From positions 1 through 36,706 of the IMG/VR virus record IMGVR_UViG_3300033148_002666: a DNA stretch of 36,706 nt; one strand, written 5' to 3'. Of the stretch, positions 13,188 through 21,606 are shown one piece after another. Both the position numbers and the translations under genes were made by a program. The stretch comes from a virus. The notes beneath the pieces were generated by a model. That model saw only the letters and a list, made by a program, of their open reading frames with translations, had not been told where the DNA came from and searched no databases. Numbering within the stretch: position 1 is the first letter of the stretch; each line of letters opens with the position of its first letter.

Positions 13188-13253
13188 CCAAGCTCCTACC
13201 CACCAGGGCAGGGCGCGTCCCCTGACCCCGAATCGAACGGGGAGGGAGCTTGG
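13188..13253 (-). ncRNA. Three-way-junction element with T-arm-like hairpin, copy 2
   Basis: Minus strand CCAAGCTCC (13253-13245) pairs with GGAGCTTGG (13196-13188). Inner hairpins are CCCCG-TTCGATT-CGGGG (13242-13226), an exact T-arm geometry with TTCGATT loop, and CAGGG-GACGCG-CCCTG (13224-13209). Compared with copy 1, the outer and T-arm stems are conserved, while the second stem changes C-G to G-C and A-T to G-C, keeping the pairing. Not a full tRNA: no anticodon arm or acceptor end. Confidence 0.55.
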
Positions 13254-13257
13254 GGGG

Positions 13258-13461
13258 CTACTCCCTGTCGCCTAAGACTGCCCGACCCCGAACCCACTGC
13301 GCATTCAGGAAGGGGAGTTCGGATGCCGTGTAGGGACGCCCGTTCTCATTTAGCCAGTCCTGATAGTCGTTGATGGCATTCACCATTGCCGGTTCGGACT
13401 CGGCTAAGAGAATCCTCTTGCGATACAGCATCTCACGGTCTCTGTCGGTTAGGTCAATCAT
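13258..13461 (-). CDS. Hypothetical protein, 67 residues
   Basis: Start MIDLTDRDREMLYRKRILLA at 13461, 7 nt after GGAGG (the upstream in-frame ATG touches the SD). Contains INDYQDWLNENGRPYTASEL. Charged, helical. Not recognised. Confidence 0.5.
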   Translation of the reverse strand: MIDLTDRDREMLYRKRILLAESEPAMVNAINDYQDWLNENGRPYTASELPFLNAQWVRGRAVLGDRE

Positions 13462-13475
13462 CTCCATACCTCCCA

Positions 13476-13874
13476 TTATTGATTCCCGCCGCTACGGGGG
13501 CGGGTGCCGGTCATTATCTCCTCATACCACGCCTTGCAGGTGGCAGAATGAACATCGCCTTCGACTCGCAGCCGATAGACACGCACACCTACCACATCAT
13601 CTTCGGGGAAGGTTAGGGTCTGTTCACGCGATAGCGAGCAGACGAATCGCTCGCCCTGTAGCTCATAGACGGTAAGCCAATCATAGCCAGCATTGCCCCT
13701 GGCGCGTGCGGTTTGCCCTGTCTTAGCGAGGTCGTGGAGCCGCCACTCAAACCGCTTAGCGTCATCGCACATTGCCGTTGTGCGCTTGATGATGGGGACC
13801 CTACTGGTCTTGCCAGGCGGGGGCTTGAGGGCAGAGGCTACCGCCTCATTCAGTTCGCCAAGTCCTTTACGCAT
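13476..13874 (-). CDS. Hypothetical protein, 132 residues
   Basis: Start MRKGLGELNEAVASALKPPP at 13874, 7 nt after GGAGG. Alpha then beta: TAMCDDAKRFEWRLHDLAKT, GYDWLTVYELQGERFVCSLS and VRVYRLRVEGDVHSATCKAW. The 3' end encodes a GC hairpin (13485-13504) before the GAATCAAT-GGAGGTATG junction. Function unknown. Confidence 0.5.
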   Translation of the reverse strand: MRKGLGELNEAVASALKPPPGKTSRVPIIKRTTAMCDDAKRFEWRLHDLAKTGQTARARGNAGYDWLTVYELQGERFVCSLSREQTLTFPEDDVVGVRVYRLRVEGDVHSATCKAWYEEIMTGTRPRSGGNQ

Positions 13875-13884
13875 CACCATACCT

Positions 13885-13952
13885 CCTATCATTGATTCAC
13901 CGGCTCTTCCGGCTTCTACCCCGCCGAAGCGGGGCTTGGACTTGCAGGGGGG
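13885..13952 (-). promoter_or_regulatory. Intergenic double hairpin with UUCG loop
   Basis: On the minus strand CCCCGC-TTCG-GCGGGG (13934-13919), an extra-stable C(UUCG)G hairpin, then CCGG-AAGAG-CCGG (13912-13900), then GAATCAAT and GGAGG. No T-run follows, so an mRNA-stability or spacing element is likelier than a terminator. The hairpin-GAATCAAT-GGAGGTATG arrangement recurs at 13463-13504 and 14237-14279. Confidence 0.45.
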
Positions 13953-14237
13953 CTACCGCACCCAGCAAGGCTGACAAGTTCGCATTTCGGCGGGCGGCGT
14001 CCAGTGCGAGCAGCCGTTGCTGAAGCAGGCGAGCTGACCGACGATGTTGTGCCAGCGGCCCTCCAGGTCGTACGCGAACTGAAGGTAGAATCGCTCGCCC
14101 GAAGCCTTGATGAAATAGTCGTCGCCGAGCTTGATTGTGTTGGGGGGCAGCCTTAGAACCCCGGGCTTGACAGTGGCATACTCGGCGACGAACTCCTCGG
14201 TATCATTGGTTACTCTGAAAAGTTTGACTTTCTCCAT
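13953..14237 (-). CDS. Hypothetical beta-rich protein with C-terminal cysteine pairs
   Basis: 94 residues from MEKVKLFRVTNDTEEFVAEY, 7 nt after GGAGG. Beta strands with YFIKASGERFYLQFAYDLEG, then ACFSNGCSHWT and RTCQPCWVR, four cysteines that may bind zinc. Function unknown. Confidence 0.5.
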   Translation of the reverse strand: MEKVKLFRVTNDTEEFVAEYATVKPGVLRLPPNTIKLGDDYFIKASGERFYLQFAYDLEGRWHNIVGQLACFSNGCSHWTPPAEMRTCQPCWVR

Positions 14238-14250
14238 CTCCATACCTCCT

Positions 14251-14526
14251 TTATTGATTCACCGCCACTTCGGGGGCGGCTGCCGTTTCTGCTTTACGCT
14301 CCTCCAGATAATACTTGATTTCGGTAGAGGCGCGACGCTTCGTGAGAATCGCGTTGTAGTCCTCAAACTCGCCCGCGTCATTCTGCCCAGCGTCGAGCAT
14401 CAGCCCAGCCAGAAACCAGCACTGCTTCTTTGTCGCCGGCTCTCTGTCCACATACTCAGCCCTATCGGCTGCGCGGTCGAGAACGGCGGCGATAGCCTGC
14501 TGGGTTAGATATCGCTCCTTCGTCAT
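14251..14526 (-). CDS. Hypothetical phage protein, first gene of the accessory array
   Basis: 91 residues from MTKERYLTQQAIAAVLDRAA; ATKKQCWFLAGLMLDAG resembles the T-x-K-Q-x-x-x-L-x-x-L motif of small phage proteins of unknown role. Start 14526 lies 8 nt after GGAGG. It is the first gene downstream of the TTGACA-TAGAAT promoter. C-terminus overlaps a GC hairpin (14262-14279). Confidence 0.55.
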   Translation of the reverse strand: MTKERYLTQQAIAAVLDRAADRAEYVDREPATKKQCWFLAGLMLDAGQNDAGEFEDYNAILTKRRASTEIKYYLEERKAETAAAPEVAVNQ

Positions 14527-14555
14527 TTCACATACCTCCTTCATCGTTCACTGCT

Positions 14556-14584
14556 ATTCTAGCCTATCCAATAGAGCTTGTCAA
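14556..14584 (-). promoter_or_regulatory. Strong sigma70-type promoter of accessory array
   Basis: Minus strand TTGACA (14584-14579), 17-bp spacer, TAGAAT (14561-14556): consensus -35, optimal spacing, 5 of 6 in the -10. Start predicted near 14549, 23 nt before the first ATG. It directs leftward transcription of the small-gene array and is the best promoter in the window. Confidence 0.75.
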
Positions 14585-14633
14585 GCCCCTTTGCTACACG
14601 AGTGTTTACCTTTCTGAGAAAATACTAAACGCG

Positions 14634-14663
14634 CAGAAAACCCAGTCCCAGAGCGGGTTTCTG
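14634..14663 (-). terminator. Terminator-like hairpin after the amidase gene
   Basis: Minus strand CAGAAACCC pairs with GGGTTTTCTG (one bulged T) around an 11-nt loop; the 3' arm ends in a short T-run (TTTT). It stands 32 nt after the amidase stop, between late block and array promoter. The T-run lies within the stem, so efficiency is uncertain. Confidence 0.5.
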
Positions 14664-14694
14664 TGATTTGGGAGGCTGAAAATGAGCGGGAAAG

Positions 14695-15366
14695 CTAGTT
14701 AGGCGTGGGTCGCCACTTGCTGATATGCTGCATCAGGAAGTCCCCAGGACAGCTCGTCCGACTTCCTTCCACTTCCCGATGCCCTATCACCTTGCGTCCA
14801 GGAAGTGCGTGTAGCAGTTCCTCAATGAGAAGGTCGAGAGAGATGAGTTGCTCCTCACTGAACTCCTCAATCCCGACTAGGCATACCCCGATGCCTCTGC
14901 GATTACCGCCGCGAGCGTGATAGCATACTGTCGTGATATTGTTGGTCTTGTATATCGTGCCGTCTTTGGTGATAACGTAGTGGTAGCCTATCCCCGCCCA
15001 GCCACGATGCTCTACGTGGTAGCGTGCGAATGAGAGGGGGCTGCCTTCCTTCGTGCCTGAATGATGAATGACAATATATTTGATGTCGCTCTCTTGTCTG
15101 CGTGCATAGTGTTTGCGAGGATGGTGAGGGAGCTTGTCCACAACATTCACGATTCCTTCTCCCTTGTCTAGTTTCAATTCATTGAGAATGCGATGATACT
15201 CACTCTTGAGTTCGGAGCGGAAGGCGGCTTCTAGTTCCTTGCCGTTGGGTCGTGCTGAAGTGAGGTAGCCCTTAGTGAGTTTGACGAAGATGGGTAGCAC
15301 GCGCTTGATTAGCTGCGCAAAGATGTAGTCCACATTGCTACGTAGATGTTCGTCTGCTAGGCTCAT
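14695..15366 (-). CDS. N-acetylmuramoyl-L-alanine amidase (Amidase_2/PGRP fold), endolysin
   Basis: 223 residues. Cleaves the bond between MurNAc and L-Ala in peptidoglycan. From about residue 96: YIVIHHSGTKEGS (first zinc His), GIGYHYVITKDGTIYKT, RGIGVCLVGI, VIGHREVEGSRTSCPGDF (second His and Cys ligand). The T7-lysozyme-type ligand set is complete. The first 90 residues form a helical extension without signal peptide, so export would need a holin or the protein acts from the virion tail. It follows the fibre gene by TGATG overlap, end of the late block. Confidence 0.88.
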   Translation of the reverse strand: MSLADEHLRSNVDYIFAQLIKRVLPIFVKLTKGYLTSARPNGKELEAAFRSELKSEYHRILNELKLDKGEGIVNVVDKLPHHPRKHYARRQESDIKYIVIHHSGTKEGSPLSFARYHVEHRGWAGIGYHYVITKDGTIYKTNNITTVCYHARGGNRRGIGVCLVGIEEFSEEQLISLDLLIEELLHALPGRKVIGHREVEGSRTSCPGDFLMQHISKWRPTPN

Positions 15367-16229
15367 CAGAGTGTGCTATACCCCGTGAGAATCCCGCCTG
15401 TGAAGGTGAGGATGTGGTTTGTTCCTGCTGCATCGCGGAAGCTAATCATCTGCGTGATACCATCGCTGCCGTTCACATTGAAGCAGGTGTCGGCTCGCAC
15501 TTTGGCTGAGCAGTGTAGCTTCTCGGAGGGAGAGGCTGTGCCGATACCAACTCGGTCATTGCCAGCATCGCAGAAAAGGAGGTTGGGGTCGGTGTCGCCT
15601 TCTATTGTCGTGTCGATGTCGAGACCATTCGCGTTTAAGATATTCCCACTTCCGCTTTGTGTTGCAAAAAAATTAGCTAGACTACCATCAGCAGCATTTA
15701 TACTTACATCCTTCGTTGCAGCGTTTAGCAGCAACTCCACCATCCCTGTTTCACCAAGATGGATGCTTCCCTTATTCGCGTTACTTGTGGACTTCAATAC
15801 AAGCTCATCCCCCGCTCCTGTTCCCCCTGTTAGCGTCTGTCCACCACTCCGTCCATTCAGCAACGCATACTGGGGATGGTCATCGTCGCCCAAGCCCTGC
15901 AACGCGCCGTGGTCAAGCTCAGAGGCGTCCACTGCTAGTGTTACATAGTCTCCGTGGTCTGCGTAGATTAGGGTAGGGTCGGTTCTGAGAACGCCATCCG
16001 CATTAGTCGCACCAAGATAGTCTGGTGTGGCTGAGGAGTCTATGGCGACCTTCTCGTCATCGCCATCCGCACCACCAGTCGGGGGAGGGTTGTAGGATTG
16101 TGTGCGATAGACGCCTGCGCCACTGATACTGGTCTTGGGCTTGCCGCGCTTCAGTCCAAACCTGCGCTTCACGAACTCCTCTACTGTAATCAAGTTAGAG
16201 CGTAGCCGCTTGATAAATGGTCGTCTCAT
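15366..16229 (-). CDS. Tail fibre protein
   Basis: 287 residues. Begins with an anchor-like basic stretch (MRRPFIKRLRSNLITVEEF), then LGDDDHPQYALLNGR, the GxxDDHPQY signature of many phage fibres, then glycine/threonine/serine-rich repeats (NRVGIGTASPSEKL) typical of trimeric beta-fibres. No chaperone or cleavage domain seen. Likely host-receptor binding. Placed between tail-tip gene and amidase. Confidence 0.75.
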   Translation of the reverse strand: MRRPFIKRLRSNLITVEEFVKRRFGLKRGKPKTSISGAGVYRTQSYNPPPTGGADGDDEKVAIDSSATPDYLGATNADGVLRTDPTLIYADHGDYVTLAVDASELDHGALQGLGDDDHPQYALLNGRSGGQTLTGGTGAGDELVLKSTSNANKGSIHLGETGMVELLLNAATKDVSINAADGSLANFFATQSGSGNILNANGLDIDTTIEGDTDPNLLFCDAGNDRVGIGTASPSEKLHCSAKVRADTCFNVNGSDGITQMISFRDAAGTNHILTFTGGILTGYSTL

Positions 16230-18619
16230 TGCACCACTCCCGCATCATAGTCTAACAATCGGAAAGTCCACTTCGTCTTACCGAGCGGCTCAACTTCCAT
16301 CGTATAGCCGCGAAGGACTCCCGTATAGTTATCATCGTTCACCTTCACCGTCATTCCTAGTTCAGGGATTGTGCTAAGTTCGCCGTGATACTCGTAGAAG
16401 CGTTGCTGATACCACTTCAGGCGTTGAGCAAGCTCTATGCGTCCGAGTGTGAGAGCTGCACCCTGCGAGCTTGCGCCGATGTCAAATAGCTCAATGCGCC
16501 CTGGCTTCCGCTCCGTCGCGCCTCTCAACTTCTTGTGTGTGTTGGTGTTGCCTGGATAGTAATATACCACATTATCAGTTGAATCAAGCGTGCCTGTATC
16601 ATCCCCCGCTACATCGGTAGTAGTTACCAGCAGATAGCGAGTAACTGTGGTGTGAGCATTAATCTCGAACTCGTGCAAAGCACCTTGATAGATATTGTCC
16701 TTCCAGCAAGGTGAATCGAGGAAGCGCACACGCACGCCATTAGCGGTTCTCGTAGCAAGCTCATCAGCAGACTTCTCTAACACATACACGCCAGCTTTGT
16801 GTGCTGCTGTTCTGCGAACATCAATGATAGTAGTCCAGCTCTTACTCGCAGGATTGACAGGGATGTTGCTCCCATCCACCTCAAAGTCTGTGCAGACCTG
16901 AATATCTACGTGCCAGTCGGGGTCATCATCTACCTTGAAGTAGTTGCCGAACTCTGCGTAGATTCTATCAATCAATACAGCAGGCGGCGTAGTCTCGCTT
17001 CCATCCCCGAACCAGAAGTAGAGGCTGAAAGTTGCATTCCCCCCGTCCTTGTATCCGTAGAACTTGGAAGTGGTCTTCCCGTCTATGATGTAGTCCATCC
17101 CCTGATTGCCGCTTCCAGTGTAGCTCGTGTTGCCGCTCCCATCCCACAGTGCGCTATTCTCCACATACCGCCAGCTATCAATACCTTCATTCGCCGCAGT
17201 GTCGTGCCACATATTGGACTGCGACAGCATATTGACTGGCACTTCTTCGGTGAACCTCACCAGCACGCCGCTTATCAAGTCCTGACCCGTAAGCTCTTTC
17301 TCAATGCGCGAAACACCACTGAGGGTAAGGTCGGGGGTTGAGGCTTGGGAAACTAACTCCAGCACCAGCTTGTCGTTCGTATGATTGTAGTAGGTAACAA
17401 GTTCATCGCCAAGCGTATCGTCTGTGAGTGTGGTGGCTTCTATGAGTTTACGGATAGCGTCGTAGGCATAGTCAGGTTGCTCGTCTAAGCCGTAATCCCA
17501 ACGATTGATACATAGTCCATTTGGAAGCTCGCCAGGAATCTCTAGGTACCCCGTCCCGCCTCGACTCGTGCGCAGGCTAATCACATCAAGGTCTGCGGTC
17601 GTGAACCCTGCACCACCATAATCCGAAGGCGCGGTAACAAACGCACGCCACACATCAGAAACCCGCTTCACAACCGAACTTCCATCAAGGCTCGCGTCCT
17701 CATCATAGACGCTGTAGTTGCCAGTGAAAGGTGCAGAGCCGAAACTCTTGGCTGACTTGAATGTGCCTTCATCAGGGTCGGCGGAGTAGGTGGCAGGGTC
17801 TATTGAGCCGCTGCTATCATTGAGGTCAATGTTTCGCGCAGGTGCTATCTGCTTCGCAATCTTCTGGGTAACCGTCGCTCCGCTAGTGTGTGTGGCACTT
17901 GCAGTCCCTAACCCGTTATCATCGCCACGCACGCAGTTACGGAGCTTGTAGACAGAATCAGATGCCTTGCTGTAGCCATCATAGTATATCCATTCTGAAT
18001 CAATCTTGACCCAACCCCTACCCTGAAAGCCTTTGTATTCTGTTGAGCTGAGAGGGATGGTGGTATCTGCCGTTCCTATGCCTGCGCTCAGAGTATCACT
18101 TGCCCCATCCACATAGCACTTTGCACCTGTGGTATCGGAAGGGTCAGCCCAGAGTGTATAGTATTGAATCTTGCCTGACTTCCCCCAACACGAACTCTGC
18201 TTCATTGGTAGGTTAGTGAGAGCATAGACGCTACTCTCAATAATCCACTCATAGTTACCGCTTGTGTCGGGGCAGAGTGCACGCAGAAGCACGCCACTGC
18301 GGTCAAGGCAGGTTACCGCGATGTAGCGAACCCCGCCTGCCGTGAAGTGGGTAGGCTTCTCATTCACGAAACCCTCAAACACACGGCTTCCATCCTTCTC
18401 AACTACCACACGCGAGAATATCATCAGGGGATTGTTTGCGCTATCGGTTTCTAGGTCATACTTAGAAAGCACATCATAGCGAACAATGAGTTGTGCGGTA
18501 TCCGGAGCCTCGAAGTCTGAGGACTTGGAAAAAGAGTAGCAGCTTACTGTCGCGCTCGTGCCGCTTGCACCGCTGCTGTAGGTATAGTAGGGATTGTCGA
18601 ATGTAACCGTATAGCTCAT
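16226..18619 (-). CDS. Large tail-tip/minor tail protein
   Basis: 797 residues, beta-rich. N-terminus SYTVTFDNPYYTYSSG and RVVVEKDGSRVFEGFVNEKP resembles the hub domain of siphovirus tail-tip proteins (gp27-like/Tal family) that forms the base of the tail tube. The middle is Ser/Thr/Gly-rich, with a carbohydrate-binding-like segment about residues 490-680 (NASFSLYFWFGDG-type strands). C-terminus LGMTVKVNDDNYTGVLRG is a small barrel. Position after tape measure and the 272-residue protein fits the baseplate hub. Confidence 0.65.
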   Translation of the reverse strand: MSYTVTFDNPYYTYSSGASGTSATVSCYSFSKSSDFEAPDTAQLIVRYDVLSKYDLETDSANNPLMIFSRVVVEKDGSRVFEGFVNEKPTHFTAGGVRYIAVTCLDRSGVLLRALCPDTSGNYEWIIESSVYALTNLPMKQSSCWGKSGKIQYYTLWADPSDTTGAKCYVDGASDTLSAGIGTADTTIPLSSTEYKGFQGRGWVKIDSEWIYYDGYSKASDSVYKLRNCVRGDDNGLGTASATHTSGATVTQKIAKQIAPARNIDLNDSSGSIDPATYSADPDEGTFKSAKSFGSAPFTGNYSVYDEDASLDGSSVVKRVSDVWRAFVTAPSDYGGAGFTTADLDVISLRTSRGGTGYLEIPGELPNGLCINRWDYGLDEQPDYAYDAIRKLIEATTLTDDTLGDELVTYYNHTNDKLVLELVSQASTPDLTLSGVSRIEKELTGQDLISGVLVRFTEEVPVNMLSQSNMWHDTAANEGIDSWRYVENSALWDGSGNTSYTGSGNQGMDYIIDGKTTSKFYGYKDGGNATFSLYFWFGDGSETTPPAVLIDRIYAEFGNYFKVDDDPDWHVDIQVCTDFEVDGSNIPVNPASKSWTTIIDVRRTAAHKAGVYVLEKSADELATRTANGVRVRFLDSPCWKDNIYQGALHEFEINAHTTVTRYLLVTTTDVAGDDTGTLDSTDNVVYYYPGNTNTHKKLRGATERKPGRIELFDIGASSQGAALTLGRIELAQRLKWYQQRFYEYHGELSTIPELGMTVKVNDDNYTGVLRGYTMEVEPLGKTKWTFRLLDYDAGVVQ

Positions 18620-18620
18620 C

Positions 18621-19439
18621 TCACATCATCGTGCTAACGCTCTGAATGGCGAACTCAAGCGAATACTCTTGCGGTGCCATCTTTGATGGCGATTCTACCT
18701 CGCCTCGTATCTCCGTTAGATATCCAACATACTGCTTGAAGTAGGCATCGGTATCAGGGTCGGGGGTCGTGGAAGTTGCTTCGTCATCAATATAGAGCTT
18801 GGTGCGGTCGTGCCACCACTGATACAGCAAACCGATGTTCGCCATCCCGATAGAGGGCTGGAAGCACTGAACACTCAGTCGGTTCGGTCCCGTGTAAGCG
18901 ATATCATTCGCCACAATGCCGCCACTAATATCAAAGCTGAACCGCTCCAAATCCGATGACGGCATAAGGCGCAGAGGTGGAGAGAGTGTTAGGTTGCGGA
19001 GGAATGAGTAGAACTTCGCAGCCGTAGCAACGCTCGCAACGCTCGCACGAACCCAGTATGCATTAGTTCCATCCACAGTAGTAGCCGCCCAACTCGGCAC
19101 ACTCTGCGCTTCCCAAGCGATGTATCCGTTCCGTGAGAATCCACTCGTAGAATCGTGAAAGGGGGTGAAGCTAGTCCAGCCACTGCCAGTTGTATAATAT
19201 TCCCAAGTCAACGCACCATAGTCGCCAGACGTATGCTTAAAGAATCCCAGGCTCAGGAAGGCTGAGCTATGCCCCCAATACATATAGTCATCGGTATCCT
19301 CCCACATCAGCGTTCCCGCACCAGAGCGGTCGTAGCTACCAGCCTCACTATCGTAGTCATCGTAGTCTGTGCCGTTGTAGCGACGGCAGTAACTAAGCTG
19401 CCAAGTATATTCCGTGAGAGTTAGCTCACCTAAGCTCAT
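18621..19439 (-). CDS. Distal tail-like protein
   Basis: 272 residues, mostly beta, tyrosine- and tryptophan-rich (DYMYWGHSSAFLSLGF, LTWEYYTTGSGWTSF). Occupies the position of the distal tail protein, directly downstream of the tape measure (ATGA overlap) and one base before the hub gene. The family assignment is by synteny and composition; the sequence itself has no motif I know. Confidence 0.55.
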   Translation of the reverse strand: MSLGELTLTEYTWQLSYCRRYNGTDYDDYDSEAGSYDRSGAGTLMWEDTDDYMYWGHSSAFLSLGFFKHTSGDYGALTWEYYTTGSGWTSFTPFHDSTSGFSRNGYIAWEAQSVPSWAATTVDGTNAYWVRASVASVATAAKFYSFLRNLTLSPPLRLMPSSDLERFSFDISGGIVANDIAYTGPNRLSVQCFQPSIGMANIGLLYQWWHDRTKLYIDDEATSTTPDPDTDAYFKQYVGYLTEIRGEVESPSKMAPQEYSLEFAIQSVSTMM

Positions 19440-21277
19440 ATCCCATACCTCATTGCCTCGAATGCAAGTGCGGGTTGATTAGCGGGAGCGGCGGCGGTTA
19501 CCAGTCCAGCCTTCGTGATATTCAGCAGGATGTTTGATAGCTGGCTCAGCTTCACCTCTAGGGCGCGGTCGCGAGTGTAGAGCGGGGTCTGGGGTGAGGA
19601 GCCACGCTTACCAAACAGGCTACCGAGAAAGCCGCCTATCGCGCCACCAATGGGGCCGCCTACAGCAGTGCCGATGATGGGCAGGATACCCTGAGCGACA
19701 CCTCTCACTCCGCCACCACCAGCAGCAGCTCCGATTCCTGTGGCGAGGATGCTCTCCCAACTCCCCACGAGTTTATCGCGCAAGCCGACCCAGAATGAGA
19801 CGGGGGGCTTTTTCACCACCTGCGCCGTCTCCCCTTCTGAGCCAGAGTAAAGTCCTGATTGCTCAATCAGCGATGCTGTCGCTGATGTTACCCCGCCACT
19901 ACCAGGGGGCGCGAATGCCCATTCCTTAAACCCTAGACCCAGAGCAGCAAACTTCCGAGTAACCTTCTCAGCGGCGAGGTTCACGCCTTCTAAGTTGTCT
20001 CTGAACTCAGCGGCGATGCTGCTTGCGTTACTCAACGCCTCGCTTGCAGTATCCGCCGCCTCGCTCGTTTTATTCAGTGCACCTCCAGTTTCGTCAAGCG
20101 CATCGCTCAGCCCGCCGAGATTGTCGGTCATATCCTTGATGTCGTTCCCCAGTGTGAGGAGGCCTTTGTTGAGCAATCCCTGCGAAACATCAGCGTCGTG
20201 CCACGCCGCCCGAAGTCGGTTAGTAATATCAACCGCATTATAGGTAGCGGTAACATAACCCTGAAGCCCCTTGTCGAGTGAGGCTACCGTGTTATCAAGC
20301 CCAGCAACAATACCACTCGCTGCTGGCACGATAAAAGCAACAGCCTCAGCTATCTTCTTAACCGCCCACACGAAACCGCGAGCTATGCGGTTAAGCGCAA
20401 TCAAGGTTGCGTTAAACGCCATCCTCACACCTTGCGCAAACTGCCCAACAACCGCTCCCGCCTTCACGAGTGAAAGAGCAATGACGCCGGCTGAGGTTTG
20501 CCAAGCCTTCACATTGGACTGGATAGCATTAGTTTCATTTCGCACATATCTGGTGATAATCTTCACCGCCTGTATCACGCCAGGACTCTGAGTGATGACC
20601 GCACCGACCTGCTCAAGTAAATCCCCATACGCCATCTTGAGCATATCAACCGCGCCTTCGTAGTCCTTCACGCGCTCAACGGCGATGTCGAAACCAGCAC
20701 TGGTCTTCTCTAGAATCTGCCTCAGCTTCTCGGTCTGGCTGGCTGAAGTGTCAATCTGAATACCATAGCGGCTGAAAGCATTGATAGTAGAGGTGAGGGA
20801 CTTACCAAGCAGGATAGCGGCATTCTTCAGATCTACACCATAGAGCTGCGAAATCTGAATGGTAGCCTTGATAGCATCGGGCATCGCTTCAGTGCTAAGC
20901 CCCGTGATACCCTCAATGAGGGCGGCGGTCTTGATGATAACCTCATCCGCAATCCCAACTGTGTATTGTAGTTGAGCCGCATAATCCTGAATCTGCTTAC
21001 TCGCTTCTGCTGTAAAGTTGCCCTGAGCAGCAAGAGCGGCATTCAGTTCCCGCACCGCCGTCTCTTGCACATTCGCCGCCTCAATAGCAGACTGCATCCA
21101 GCGAATGGCTTGGCGGATAACCACCAGGCCCGCAATCGCCGCGACTAATCCCTTCACACTGAAAGCAGCAGCTTTGACCCGTGCGCCGAACGCCTGAGCG
21201 CGGTTGCCCATGCGGGTCAAGCTACTGGACATCTTGTCCTTCAGCCCGATAACTACCTCTAGCAGTTTCTGATTCAT
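19436..21277 (-). CDS. Tail tape measure protein
   Basis: 613 residues. Long helical protein opening NQKLLEVVIGLKDKMSSSLT, typical of tape measures, with hydrophobic helices (VKGLVAAIAGLVVIRQ near residue 45, and ALSLVKAGAVVG, FIVPAASGIVAG), and a Gly/Ala-rich segment AVGGPIGGAIGGFLGSLFG near 540. At about 1.5 angstrom per residue it predicts a tail near 90 nm (inference). It follows the frameshifted chaperone by TGATG overlap, the standard siphovirus order. Confidence 0.88.
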   Translation of the reverse strand: MNQKLLEVVIGLKDKMSSSLTRMGNRAQAFGARVKAAAFSVKGLVAAIAGLVVIRQAIRWMQSAIEAANVQETAVRELNAALAAQGNFTAEASKQIQDYAAQLQYTVGIADEVIIKTAALIEGITGLSTEAMPDAIKATIQISQLYGVDLKNAAILLGKSLTSTINAFSRYGIQIDTSASQTEKLRQILEKTSAGFDIAVERVKDYEGAVDMLKMAYGDLLEQVGAVITQSPGVIQAVKIITRYVRNETNAIQSNVKAWQTSAGVIALSLVKAGAVVGQFAQGVRMAFNATLIALNRIARGFVWAVKKIAEAVAFIVPAASGIVAGLDNTVASLDKGLQGYVTATYNAVDITNRLRAAWHDADVSQGLLNKGLLTLGNDIKDMTDNLGGLSDALDETGGALNKTSEAADTASEALSNASSIAAEFRDNLEGVNLAAEKVTRKFAALGLGFKEWAFAPPGSGGVTSATASLIEQSGLYSGSEGETAQVVKKPPVSFWVGLRDKLVGSWESILATGIGAAAGGGGVRGVAQGILPIIGTAVGGPIGGAIGGFLGSLFGKRGSSPQTPLYTRDRALEVKLSQLSNILLNITKAGLVTAAAPANQPALAFEAMRYGI

Positions 21278-21606
21278 CAGCTCTTCGCCGCCTGCTTCAC
21301 CTTCATCGCCTCAATGCGATTCATCTCAGTCGCCATCAGACTCATCGCCTCAAGATACCACTGCGGCTGGTCGTCAATGCCGCCAGCACGGAGCAGGAAG
21401 CCGTTCCGATAGTGCGCGAACAACTGCCCGCACCACTTTGCGAATGGCGTAACCCGTTTCCAAGGGCAGCCATCCGAGTAGATATACCGAATCTCATTCC
21501 CTACTCGCTCCGAGCCAAGGACTAGGTAGCCTTCTTTGCAGTGGTAGGGGCACGTCGCCTCGTCGCCCGTGCACTCTTCGAGGTCGAGCGAGAGGACACG
21601 GCAGTA
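21277..21606 (-). CDS. -1 frameshift extension of tail assembly chaperone (gpT-like part)
   Basis: An open frame of 109 residues without a usable start codon (first ATG lies near its end). Entering from the upstream chaperone by a -1 shift at GGGTTTT gives the tail YCRVLSLDLEECTGDEATC, then PYHCKEGYLVLGSERVG, to QAAKS. The TGA overlaps the tape-measure ATG. Fusion product would be 134 + 109 = 243 residues. Same organisation as lambda gpG/gpGT. Lack of stops, sensible sequence and position support it. Confidence 0.78.
   Translation of the reverse strand, partial: YCRVLSLDLEECTGDEATCPYHCKEGYLVLGSERVGNEIRYIYSDGCPWKRVTPFAKWCGQLFAHYRNGFLLRAGGIDDQPQWYLEAMSLMATEMNRIEAMKVKQAAKS

Noticed and set aside
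13188-13253. tRNA gene
   Set aside because: A T-arm-like hairpin is present but no anticodon arm, D-arm or 7-bp acceptor with discriminator; the closing stem is 9 bp and holds only two hairpins.
21531-21537. Frameshift at A_AAG just before the chaperone stop
   Set aside because: It would work mechanically, but GGGTTTT upstream is a canonical heptamer, and using it preserves a cysteine-rich segment in the extension that looks like real protein.
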